64,000 bases of DNA, taken from positions 47,263,854 to 47,327,853 of the forward strand of contig CM070520.1 in assembly GCA_036346375.1 (NCBI GenBank), read 5' to 3'. The notes under the pieces were generated by a model, which did not search any database, was not told the origin of the DNA, and was given only the letters and a program-made list of their open reading frames with translations. The position numbers and the translations under genes are program-made. This DNA is from Guadua angustifolia. Its lineage: Eukaryota > Streptophyta > Magnoliopsida > Poales > Poaceae. Below, piece by piece: positions 23,722-35,139 of the stretch. Each line of letters begins with the position of its first letter. The first letter of the stretch is position 1.

Positions 23722-26700
23722 TGTAGGGTCGAGGATGCGCCTAGAGGGGGGTGAATAGGCGTTTATAAAAATCGATCGCTCACTAATTCAATTCACTCTA
23801 ATCAACCCCTATGTCAAAACCTAATCAATTTATATATGCGAAGCGATAAACTAGGTTTTGACAATTAAAGCCTAAATCAACTAGGCTCACTAGTGCACTA
23901 ACTAATTTATGTCTCTAAACAAGAATTGCTATATTGAATAAACAAATTACACTAAGCAATTCTAATGCATTCAAGCAATTGATCAATATACAATAATTAA
24001 AGTGCTTGAATATAAATGAGACAACAGACAACCGATATTTTTCCGTGGTGTTCGGAGACTTGCGGTCTCCCTAGTCCACGCTGAGGCTAGCCCACACTTG
24101 GACCGGCCCCGCCGAGCACCGCCTCTTTCCACTAGTCGTGGTTTTCACGCCGCGTAGGCTCAACCCGAACCTTCACAAACTTCGCCGGGCTTTCACACCT
24201 CGAGAGCTCCCGCCAAGACGACGCCACGCTGCCTAGGAGTCGGCAACCTCCAAGAGTAATAAGCCGCCTTCGCTTGAACCTCACCGAGCACAACGAATGC
24301 GCAACCGGTGATCACCAAGTGCAACACATGCACAAGGCCTCCCTCAAGTGCAACACATGCACAAGAGGCTCTCAAATCACTTCCTAATTGCAACACATGC
24401 AATTAGTCTCACTCTTAAGCTCAAGAGGCAAATGGAGAAGAGCAACACATGCACACAACTCCCACACACAAAGAACAACACCAAAGAACAACACCAAAGA
24501 ACCATCGCCTCTAAGCCCCCAAGGGGTATATATAGCCCCACCAAGAAAACTAGCCGCTTGGGGGCTAAATGGGCAAATCAATGAAATGCGGCATTATCGC
24601 TTCTAAGGGCCAGTAGTACTGCCCGACCTCCAACGGTCGGCAACGGACACTTTTTATGTACAACCGCCTCTCGAGGGCCTAGTAGTACGACTTTGCGGTA
24701 CTACCGCACCCACACGGCAAGTAGTGCTTGGCCGCAGAGACCTCCAGAAAACACATCGCTCTGCCAAAGAGCTATCACAATCAAGGGCCCTAGAGTACCG
24801 ACTTTGCGGTACTACCGCCCACACACTGCATGTAGTCTTGCCAACAGAGAATTTCACAATTCAACTCAAAACCGATTCTCCAAACGAAACCCATTCTTTG
24901 AGCCATATGATGATCAACACATGATCATACACATGTGCAAAGCACATGTGCACCAATTTAGCCTATGCTCAAAGAATTCAAACCAAATTGAAAACACATT
25001 TCACAACCAACTCTAGATCTATTTGCAAAACGATACAAATCAAACTCGAGTTTATGAGATTAATCCCCTAGCCATGTGAAGGTCAACACAAGACCCGGTC
25101 AACTTGCCAACACCCGTTGCAAGCCCCACTCACATGCTCTCGGAATTCCAGACTCATAAACCTCAGTTTATTCGCACAACGAACTTGCAAATAACACAAT
25201 AAACATCATTTCATGCTTGAGCACTACTCTTTGCAACACATGCAAAAGTCTAGCTCCAAGCAACATCAAATCAAGATGCATGAACTCTCCTAATTGCAAC
25301 ACATGCAATTCTCTAGTTCCATGCAACACCAAAACCAAACATCAACTAAAACCAAATCACACGTATGAGCTCTTTACTCGCAACACATGCAAGCCTCTAG
25401 CTCCATACAAACATCAAATCATGCTTGAGCTCTCTCCTTTTGCAACATGTGCAAAACTTAGCTCCAAGCAACACCAAGGTTTTATAAAAAAAAGTTTTGC
25501 GAAACCAAAGCATGAAGCGCCAACTAATGCAACACATGCAAAAGTGAACTTCACGCAAAAGCCAACGACTAGCTTATCACTTCTTGCAACATATGCAAAT
25601 CAAAGCATTATGCTAAAATCAAATGCAACCAAGCATAAGTTTAACCCATTCGCAACACATGCCAAATGGTTAACCCTCATGCAAAAACCAAATCAAATGA
25701 GATTTGAGCTTGAGTGAACGCGGAATGAGATCACCAACACATGATGAAGCTCAAGCAAAGGGAACGACCCCTCTTAATAGCACGGCGATAAAAACCTTAG
25801 ACTCAAAGACTACAAAGTCCTTAGCCTATCTAGTTATACCTTCATCGCCACATCAAGCAATCCCTTTGGGGTCTTTATGATCATCGCTGATACTCCCGGA
25901 TCATTACTCGACTCCTCTTTATCTTCGGGATCCATTCTTGACGCCCATCAACTCATGATGCCGTCCTTGTCCCGTTCTCATCATCTCATCCATCTTTGGA
26001 CCTAACTCAATCACAACTCATAAAATAGTTAGTCCAAGATGCACGGTTGTCTCAATTATTTCTTGCACTCCATTAACACATAATGGATGCCGTTAGATCA
26101 ATTGAGCACAACCTAAATCAATTGAAATGATTGTAAATGTGTCTTAAGTATAATAATGCAACACATGCTTAATTATACTTAAGAACTATTCATTTGTCCT
26201 TAATTAATCAAGGAACACCATCAACACATGATGAAATGTTCTTTAATAATTAACAAGACAAATGAACTCAATTTAAATTATCATTTAAATTGATATGAGT
26301 ATATATTAACTACACAAGTTTTCATATACTCATGTTGATGAGAAGTAATGATCCATTATATGTAAACTATATGGAAATGATCATTACTCTAAATCATCAA
26401 CTATAGAATACACCCACATGTATATGTGCATAAGTATGATTGACTTGGATATAATATGCACATATTCAATTTGATTGTATTGGAGCATGTCCTATATTTC
26501 CATGAGTATACTTATAACTAGGCAATTCAAACATATACTCAAGGATTTAGTTTCTTTGTCTTGATCCTTATATGTGTCAATAACGAATTGATCAATACAA
26601 AGAGACTTTCAAGTTAAACTACAAACTCCCCCTAAATATGTGCATCCATGTAATATATGGATTGGGAAACATGATGCACATTTTGTGGTAAATGTAACGG

Positions 26701-26959
26701 GGACATTCATACTTTAACTTGAATCCAAAGTATGTAATTAATACTATAATGAATATGCATACATACCTCGGGTTTTCCATTTTTCAATGCGATTGAGACT
26801 AAGCAAAGATATTCTAAACAAACATGTTAGTCTCGATATAAGATTGTCATTAATAACACTATCGCATTAGGGGATAAAATCAATATTGGATTTGTCATTA
26901 ACACAAGATTAGATTTGTCATTAACACCAAAACCATAACTAATGAAGGTTGAACTTACA
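23722..26959 (-). repeat. 3' LTR of the Gag-only copia element
   Basis: 3238 bp, colinear and nearly identical with 31933-35139. Differences are mainly short indels, many in homopolymers, plus scattered substitutions concentrated near 24040-24850. A TATA-like TATATATA lies near 24527-24535 in GGGGTATATATAGCCCC. The LTR contains about 17 copies of a CAACACATG core within small inverted repeats. Confidence 0.93.
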
Positions 26960-26975
26960 ATCTCCCCCTTTTTGG
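26960..26975 (-). promoter_or_regulatory. Polypurine tract (plus-strand primer) of the copia element
   Basis: The minus strand reads AAAAAGGGGGAGAT directly before the TGTAAGTTC start of the 3' LTR. Similar tracts recur seven more times up to 27310. Confidence 0.75.
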
Positions 26976-29900
26976 TGAATAATGACAAATCCAAGCTTAA
27001 TAAGCACATTTGGATTAAAACTAACATATCGAGAGAATTTAAGCTAATTGAACACATATGCATATTAATTCTCCCCCTTAATCATATCAAGCTGCATATT
27101 AATTCTCCCCCTTAATCATATCAAGCTTACTTTTTAAACCAAATGACATTAAGCTTCCTAATTCTCCCCCTTTTGGCATAAGCACCAAAAATGGAAAAAC
27201 TAAAAGATTAACTTGAAATACATTCTTCCCCCTTTTTGGTTATTTAATTATTCTCCCCTTTTTGGCATTTAACTATCTCTTTTTAAGCTCCTAATTCTCC
27301 CCCATAAAATTATCTCTTTTTAATGAAGGTCATTCAAGAATTGAAATAAACACTTATGACCTTTGAGAAAGAATTAAGATTTCAAACCAAATAAAAACTT
27401 GAAGGGTCTTTCAAGAAGTAAAACAAGTTTTTATTTGAAATATGGTCTAAAAATAAAGAAAACTCGAAAAGAGACCATATTTGGGTTTGTGGATACCACT
27501 TGTAAAACAAATACCACTTGTAAAGATAGGCATGAAAAACGAAGTAAGGGTATCACACGGTTTATTTGAAACATATTTAAATAATTCACTCCTCATTTTA
27601 TTAGGCTTTGCAAATTTTCAATATGATTTATTTAAAGAATCCAATACTTTGCCTAATAGGGTCAAACGAGGAACCCAAAAGAAATAGATACCACTTGAGC
27701 AAATAGATATCACTTTAATTCTATCTCAAGGGCTTTGCATGATGAACCAAAGGAAATGAGCATTTTCAAATTATCATGAAGAACAATGCTCAACAGGAGA
27801 TTTTCCTCTTTTATGTATTCCAACACATAAAGAATCTCACACAGAGAATTCTTAAGCGGTTGAACTTACAATTCTAGTTTGAGAGGAAAAATCTTAATCA
27901 AGAATGTGGGTATCTCAATAATGCTACAAAGAGGTAATGAAATACCACTTGTAGGAAATAAAAGAATTCAATGATACCACTTAAAAAGAAATCCACATAA
28001 TCAATGATATCACATGAGAGAAGATCAATACTAACCATGATACCACTTGGAGAAATGAGAAACTCAAAGATACCACTTTGTACGCATATGAAATGAATAA
28101 GTGCTCAATTGATACCACTTAGGATCAAATCACAAAGATTGATACCACTTGAAAGATTTATCGATAACATCGATGGGTATCAGAGCAATATTCTCAGAGC
28201 AACAAACACTTACGGGTATCGAAAGAAGAAAAACTCAAAATAGATCAATGAAATCCAAAAAGATTTAGTATCAGAGCAAATTAAAGACATGATATCACTT
28301 GGAAGCCAATAAGTGCCCAAAACTTGCAATAAATAAACTCCCCAAGATATTCAATGAATGAATCATGGAGTTATTTGCATTTGAATTGCACAAGTTTTGT
28401 CTTTTCAAAAGATCAAGTGAAAATCACTGTTTATTTAAAGTGCTCATAACTGATACCACTTTGAAAATACGATCAAATAAATTTCAGATCTTTTCAAATT
28501 TTGCACAAATGAACTTTGGGATCACACAAAGCTTTTCCAAGAAGAGTTTTTGAAAAAGGAAGTCCTAAACAAAAGATATCCCAAAGCAAAACTCGGAAAA
28601 TTCTGAAAAATCAGAACCAAAACTGCCAGGCCAGGTACTAGCTCACACAGGCCCAGTAGTCTTAGGGTTTATGATATTATCACAACACCAGGTTTGTAGT
28701 AACGGTCCCGATCGACGTAACTTCGGGCTTTTGCAAATTTTTGGCAAAAACGATTCAAATGAAGTCCAATTGATTTGAAAATTTCCAGAAAAGAACTTTG
28801 GACTAATTAGAAGGTTTTGCAAAAGGAATTTTTTTTTCAAAATCAATTATATTTTCAAAGTTATGGCAATTTGCGCTTTGAGGTAAAAACGAAAATCGGT
28901 TTTCACGAAAAGCCTCAAAATGCACTTCGGTTTGGATTTCATACCATTTCCTTTTCCATGGCTTAGATAGGTGTATCAAGAATGTGTATAGCCAAGATTT
29001 ATGATGAAATCCAACTCGAATGCCAATATTTTAGCTATATGCCTAAATAGGCCATTTTGGATCAAATCAAATCTTTTTGAGCCAAATTAGATTTCAACAT
29101 AAGATTTTTCATTTTGAAAGCTTGTAAAGCATTTGAAATACATAGTAGAATACCTTTACAAAACTTTTTACAAATTTGGGCCTTTTAAATATGATTTTTG
29201 ACTTTTGACCTAAATAGTCCAAATTAAGAAGCAAAAGAAATTAAGTCAAATTCAACAACGCAAAAATTCAAATTTAGCATGGGGTAAGATATATGGATTT
29301 GAATTTTGTGTATGAGTCTAAAATGCCATTTTGAATCACAATTCTACACAAGAATGGATCCAAATGGAGAAACTCACTAAGTGCAATAATATGACCATTA
29401 TGGTCAAGTATAGTTTTTCATGAAGTTTCAAAATCAAATATCTTTTGACAAGTTGGTCTTTTGAAAATCTTTTGAACACAAAAATGTTAAGAATGACCAA
29501 CTCTAGGATTTTCATTTTGGAATTATTTTCAAAATCCTTTTACTTTTAATTCTATGAAAGTTATAAGTTTAAATCAAAATCAAGATACTAGTAACTAGTA
29601 TTTGGGCTAAAAACTCATTTTCTTTTGAAATTAGTTTTTGTAAAGCCAAAACCATTGAAAAGCATTTCAAAAGCATTTGCATATATTTTAAACTAGTTTT
29701 TCACAAGATTAGTAATAGCATTCAAAGTTTTTGACTTTTGGCTAAATGGTTTGATTTTGAAATTATATATATATATATATGCACTTATATTAATATGGGC
29801 ACACGTAGGGATGTAGTACACATGAATATGAGTTAACACTCCCCCTAAATGTGCCACTTCATAACTTGCTCAAGATTTGCAATAAGAGAATAGATAAGAG

Positions 29901-30006
29901 GCGAGAGCAAGTGGCCATAACAAGTAGTCTAAATTGATATTCATTAATATTGCATTATAACCTACACAAGGCTATAAGTTTAAATAATAATCAATTTAAG
30001 TACTTG
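26976..30006 (-). other. Non-coding interior of the Gag-only copia element
   Basis: Three kilobases of AT-rich DNA without pol motifs. The part nearest the 3' LTR holds reiterated CTCCCCCTT tracts (26960-27310), including a perfect 34-bp tandem duplication at 27060-27093 and 27094-27127. From 27491 to 28465 the word GATACCACTT and variants recur about 13 times. 28600-29760 is rich in TTTTGAAA / CAAAATC words with no ORF. A short (AT) run is at about 29765-29781. Confidence 0.7.
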
Positions 30007-31872
30007 TTACCCGAGATGGCATTGGCTCATGATGGACTTGATAATCTTCTTGCTTGACACCACTTGTAGACGAATGTAATCCTTCTCCTCTTGATGTGCA
30101 AGCGTCCAATCCATCACTTTATTGCCTAAAATTCTTTTAGGCGTTTTTGGTACCCAATCCTTGTTGGGTCCGACAATGTTAGTCACAATGGATTTAGGAA
30201 CCCAAATGGTCCTAATTTTAGCATTTTTAAATTGACTAACATATCTAGGAATAGTTTTGCGATAATTATTCCTCCTAAGCAAAATATTTGGATTTAAGTG
30301 AGAGGACTTAGGAGGGCATTGATACTTTGCAAAACTATTTCTAGTTTGATCCTTTTTAAGCATATGATAATTAGAATTATGAAATGGCTTAGAGGATCTA
30401 GTATTTCTAGCAAATGTTTTGCTATTGTTATTTCTCCTAAGCAACATATGTGAATTAAATTGAGTTGGCTTAGGAGTCCTAACAAACTTAGCAAACCCAT
30501 TTCTAGATTTACTCTTCCTATGCATATGAATATCATTTTGAGTCAAGATAGGGGACTTGACAAGCTTGGCAAACACATTGCCATTCTTGTCCTTCCTAAG
30601 CAAATAATTATCATTTACAAGAGTAGGCTTAGGAGTTATACCTTTGGGACAATCCTTACCGAAATGTCCCTTTTCACGGCAATTGAAGCACGTCACGCTA
30701 TTTGGCCCTCTTTTGACCGATTTGACTAGCTCCTTGCCGGATTGCCTCATTGTTGGTTGTGGCTTGATCTCCACTTTATTTGGGCACACGGAGGCGAGGT
30801 GTCCCTTCTTGTTGCAAGCAAAACACTTGACGATCTTCGAGTGGCGTGCGTTGTGCCTTGTCTTGCTATTCTCCCTCTTGGAGTTGTACCCGAGTCCTCG
30901 CTTGTCTTGAGGCGCCCTTGGCTTGCTCAAGATTTCGTCGAGGAGGGCTTTTCCTTTAACGCACCTCTTCAAGTCATTTTCCAATATAATGACTTGGGCC
31001 TTGAGCTCATTATTTTCCTCTACAAGGTTAGCATCTAAACACATAGAGGAACTTGAAACAATTTCATTAGAGCAACAAGGTGAATCAATTAAGTCTTCAC
31101 AAGAGGTGGACATGTCAATTTTTGATGAAATATTAGAATTGACATTTAAGCAAGGCATTTCATCAATTAGATTACATGAAATTCCTATATCCACCTTAGA
31201 CTTATAAATTTCTTTGAGAAGGAGGGATTCATGATTTTCTTTGAGCATATTATAATCACTTTGAAGTGATTCATGTTCAAGCTTTAAAGTCTTATATTTT
31301 GTTTTCTCCTTCCCGAGATAATTATTGAGCTCCTCTAACATATCCATTAAATCATCATAAGAGGGCTCTTCGTCATCACATACCTCATCTTTACCTTTTG
31401 CCATGAAGCAACGAATTCGCGATGGGAGTGAATGTTCGTCGTCGCTTGAGGCGGAGGTTGAGGTTGATGGAGATGCCGGTTCTTCATCGCTTGATGTAGA
31501 GGTTGACGGATCATCAACCGACATCTCTTCCTCATTGCAATCCTCAATTGATGTTGTGGATGATTCAAATTTTTCTTGAAGCTTGATCCACATATCATGA
31601 GCGCTCGAGAGGTTGCAAATGAGATTGAAAATATCTACGCTCACAACGCTAAATAAAACGTTAGTAGTTTGAGCGTCAAGATGTAGACATTTCTCCTCTC
31701 CTTTAGTTGGAGCAATATCATTTAGTGGAGAAGAAATGCCGACATCTACGATCCACCATATTTGTGGGCTCATGGATTTAAAATAATCGATCATAAATAA
31801 TTTCCATTGAGCATAATTTGAGCCATTAAACATATGTGGATCGTGAGAGTGCACTAATCCGCTAGTCGCCAT
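30007..31872 (-). CDS. gag: Gag polyprotein, copia type, intact
   Basis: The 621-aa open frame starts at 31872, about 45 bp inside the primer site, and ends at 30007 without interruption. Residues 1-110 (HMFNGSNYAQWKLFMIDYF, HDMWIKLQEKFESS) match the N-terminal capsid-like region of plant copia Gag (UBN2/DUF4219 type). An acidic Ser-rich segment (about 115-170) and a coiled-coil-like stretch (about 175-330) follow. Two CCHC zinc knuckles come next: CFACNKKGHLASVC (about 30784-30825 on the plus map) and CFNCREKGHFGKDC (about 30648-30690). The C-terminus is basic with several repeated L-R-(R/K) segments. Gag would assemble particles and bind element RNA. Its stop is followed by no pol frame. 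Confidence 0.9.
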   Translation of the reverse strand: MATSGLVHSHDPHMFNGSNYAQWKLFMIDYFKSMSPQIWWIVDVGISSPLNDIAPTKGEEKCLHLDAQTTNVLFSVVSVDIFNLICNLSSAHDMWIKLQEKFESSTTSIEDCNEEEMSVDDPSTSTSSDEEPASPSTSTSASSDDEHSLPSRIRCFMAKGKDEVCDDEEPSYDDLMDMLEELNNYLGKEKTKYKTLKLEHESLQSDYNMLKENHESLLLKEIYKSKVDIGISCNLIDEMPCLNVNSNISSKIDMSTSCEDLIDSPCCSNEIVSSSSMCLDANLVEENNELKAQVIILENDLKRCVKGKALLDEILSKPRAPQDKRGLGYNSKRENSKTRHNARHSKIVKCFACNKKGHLASVCPNKVEIKPQPTMRQSGKELVKSVKRGPNSVTCFNCREKGHFGKDCPKGITPKPTLVNDNYLLRKDKNGNVFAKLVKSPILTQNDIHMHRKSKSRNGFAKFVRTPKPTQFNSHMLLRRNNNSKTFARNTRSSKPFHNSNYHMLKKDQTRNSFAKYQCPPKSSHLNPNILLRRNNYRKTIPRYVSQFKNAKIRTIWVPKSIVTNIVGPNKDWVPKTPKRILGNKVMDWTLAHQEEKDYIRLQVVSSKKIIKSIMSQCHLG

Positions 31873-31917
31873 CCTTTTTACTCTCTAGACGGTTAAGCCT
31901 AAAATGAGAGTGACCGT

Positions 31918-31930
31918 GGCTCTGATACCA
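31918..31930 (-). promoter_or_regulatory. Primer binding site complementary to initiator tRNA-Met
   Basis: The minus strand reads TGGTATCAGAGCC, the standard tRNA-iMet primer site of plant copia elements, two bases inside the 5' LTR end at 31933. Confidence 0.93.
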
Positions 31931-31932
31931 CT

Positions 31933-34900
31933 TGTAGGGTCGAGGATGCGCCTAGAGGGGGGGTGAATAGGCGTTTATAAAAATCGATCACTCACTAATT
32001 CAATTCGCTCTAATCAACCCCTATGTCAAAACCTAATCAATTTATATATGCGGAAGCGATAAACTAGGTTTTGACAATTAAAGCCTAAATCAACTAGGCT
32101 CACTAGTGCACTAACTAATTTATGTCTCTAAACAAGAATTGCTATATTGAATAAACAAATTACACTAAGCAATTCTAATGTATTCAAGCAATTGATCAAT
32201 ATACAATAATTAAAGTGCTTGAATATAAATGAGACAAGAGACAACCGATATTTTTCCGTGGTGTTCGGAGACTTGCGGTCTCCCTAGTCCACGCTGAGGC
32301 TAGCCCACACTTGGGTGGCTCCCGCCGAGCACTCCGCCTCTTTCCACTAGTCGTGGTTTTCACGCTGCGTGAGGTTCAACCCGAACCTTCACAAACTTGG
32401 GGCTTTCACACCTCGAGAGCTCCTCACGACGCCACGCTGCCTAGGAGTCGGCAACCTCCAAGAGTAATAAGCCGCCTTCGCTGAACCTCACCGAGCACAA
32501 CGACGCGAACCGGTGATCACCAAGTGCAACACATGCACAAGGCCTCCTCAAGTGCAACACATGCACAAGAGGTCTCAAATCACTTCCTAATTGCAACACA
32601 TGCAATTAGTCTCACTCTTAAGCTCAAGAGGCAAATGGAGAAGAGCAACACATGCACACAACTCCCACACACAGCAACAACACCAGCAACAACACCAGCA
32701 ACCACTGCCCCAAGCCCCCCAAGGGGGTATATATAGCCCCCACCAAGAAAACTAGCCGTTTGGGGGCGAAATGGGCAAAATCAGCGAAATGTGGTACTAC
32801 CACCCCGACCTCCAACGGTCGGCAACGGACACTTTTGCGGTACAACCGCCCTCTGAGGGCCGGTAGTACCGACTTTGCAGTACTACCGCACCCACACGGC
32901 GGTAGTGCCGGCCGCAGCACCTCCAGAAAACACACGCTCACAAAGAGCTATCACAACTAAGGGCCGGTAGTACCGACTTGCCGGTACTCACGCCCACACC
33001 TCATGTAGTCTGCCAACAGAGAATTTCACAATTCAACTCAAACCGATTCTCAAACGAAACCCATTCTTTGAGCCATATGATGATCAACACATGATCATAC
33101 ACATGTGCAAAACACATTTGCACCAATTTAGCCTATGCTCAAAGAATTCAAACCAAATTGCGAAAACACATTTCACAACTAACTCAAGATCTATTTGCAA
33201 AATGTATTAAGCAAATCAAACTCGAGTTTATGAGATTAATCCCCTAGCCATGTGAAGGTCAACACAAGACCGGTCAACTTGCCAACACCCGCTGCAACCC
33301 CCACTCACATGCTCTCGGAATTCCGGACTCATAAACCTCAGTTTATTCGCACAACGAACTTGCAAATAACACAATAAACATCATTTCATGCTTGAGCACT
33401 ACTCTTTGCAACACATGCAAAAGTCTAGCTCCAAGCAACATCAAATCAAGATGCATGAACTCTCCTAATTGCAACACATGCAATTCTCTAGTTCCATGCA
33501 ACACCAAAACCAAACATCAACTAAAACCAAATCACACGTATGAGCTCTTTACTCGCAACACATGCAAGCCTCTAGCTCCATACAAACATCAAATCATGCT
33601 TGAGCTCTCTCCTTTTGCAACACATGCAAAACTTAGCTCCAAGCAACACCAAGGTTTTATAAAAAAAAGTTTTGCGAAACCAAAGCATGAAGCGTCAACT
33701 AATGCAACACATGCAAAAGTGAACTTCACGCAAAAGCCAACGCACTAGCTTATCACTTCTTGCAACATATGCAAATCAAAGCATTATGCGAAAATCAAAT
33801 GCAACCAAGCATAAGTTTAACCCATTCGCAACACATGCCAAATGGTTAACCCTCATGCAAAAACCAAATCAAATGAGATTTGAGCTTGAGTGAACGCGGA
33901 ATGAGATCACCAACACATGATGAAGCTCAAGCAAAGGGAACGACCCCTCTTAATAGCACGGCGATAAAAACCTTAGACTCAAAGACTACAAAGTCCTTAG
34001 CCTATCTAGTTATACCTTCGCCGCCGCGCGCAAGCAATCCCCTTTGGGGTCTTTATGATCATCGCTTGATACTCCCGGGATCATTACTCGACTCCTCTTT
34101 ATCTTCGGGATCCATTCTTGACGCCCATCAACTCATGATGCCGTCCTTGTCCCGTTCTCATCATCTCATCCATCTTTGGACCTAACTCAATCACAACTCA
34201 TAAAATAGTTAGTCCAAGATGCACGGTTGTCTCAATTATTTCTTGCACTCCATTAACACATAATGGATGCCGTTAGATCAATTGAGCACAACCTAAATCA
34301 ATTGAAATGATTGTAAATGTGTCTTAAGTATAATAATGCAACACATGCTTAATTATACTTAAGAACTATTCATTTGTCCTTAATTAATCAAGGAACACCA
34401 TCAACACATGATGAAATGTTCTTTAATAATTAACAAGACAAATGAACTCAATTTAAATTATCATTTAAATTGATATGAGTATATATTAACTACACAAGTT
34501 TTCATATACTCATGTTGATGAGAAGTAATGATCCATTATATGTAAACTATATGGAAATGATCATTACTCTAAATCATCAACTATAGAATACACCCCACAT
34601 GTATATGTGCATAAGTATGATTGACTTGGATATAATATGCACATATTCAATTTGATTGTATTGGAGCATGTCCTATATTTCCACGAGTATACTTATAACT
34701 AGGCAATTCAAACATATACTCAAGGATTTAGTTTCTTTGTCTTGATCCTTATATGTGTCAATAACGAATTGATCAATACAAAGAGACTTTCAAGTTAAAC
34801 TACAAACTCCCCCTAAATATGTGCATCCATGTAATATATGGATTGGGAAACATGATGCACATTTTGTGGTAAATGTAACGGGGACATTCATACTTTAACT

Positions 34901-35139
34901 TGAATCCAAAGTATGTAATTAATACTATAATGAATATGCATACATACCTCGGGTTTTCCATTTTTCAATGCGATTGAGACTAAGCAAAGATATTCTAAAC
35001 AAACATGTTAGTCTCGATATAAGATTGTCATTAATAACACTATCGCATTAGGGATAAAATCAATATTGGATTTGTCATTAGCACAAGATTAGATTTGTCA
35101 TTAACACCAAAACCATAACTAATGAAGGTTGAACTTACA
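31933..35139 (-). repeat. 5' LTR of the Gag-only copia element
   Basis: 3207 bp with TG...CA ends on the minus strand, colinear with 23722-26959. It carries the element's promoter and therefore the leader of the gag mRNA. Confidence 0.93.
32724..32740 (-). promoter_or_regulatory. Probable TATA box of the 5' LTR
   Basis: The minus strand reads GGGGCTATATATACCCCC. Transcription from about 30 bp downstream would give a U3 of about 2.4 kb and an R/U5 leader of about 0.75 kb before the primer site. The same motif is at 24523-24539 in the other LTR. Confidence 0.55.

Larger units (their letters stand above)
23722..35139 (-). mobile_element. Copia-type Gag-only LTR retrotransposon (TR-GAG-like), nearly complete
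   Basis: Two long terminal repeats (3' LTR 23722-26959, 5' LTR 31933-35139) with TG...CA ends flank a 5-kb interior in minus orientation. A tRNA-iMet-type primer binding site lies 2 bp inside the 5' LTR, and a polypurine tract abuts the 3' LTR. The flanking 5-mers CTGGG (23717-23721) and ATGGG (35140-35144) look like a target duplication with one mismatch. The only coding capacity is an intact 621-aa Gag. No protease, integrase, reverse transcriptase or RNase H text is visible in 26960-30006, so the element must borrow these in trans. Strong LTR similarity implies recent insertion. It sits inside the chromovirus LTR. Confidence 0.9.

Noticed and set aside
24319..25665. Regularly recurring TGCAACACATGCA words as a possible CRISPR-like array
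   Set aside because: Spacing is irregular, the repeat is only about 9-13 bp with variable arms, the context is a plant LTR, and there are no cas genes.
24348..25717. Open frames of 65-166 aa in the copia LTRs (for example 25217-25717 and 33392-33748)
   Set aside because: They differ in length between the two LTR copies because of indels and show no domain; Asn/Thr-rich wording comes from the CAACACATGCAA words.
31918..31930. tRNA-like match TGGTATCAGAGCC (also at 63685)
   Set aside because: It is only the 13-base primer site complementary to the tRNA-iMet 3' end; no cloverleaf surrounds it.
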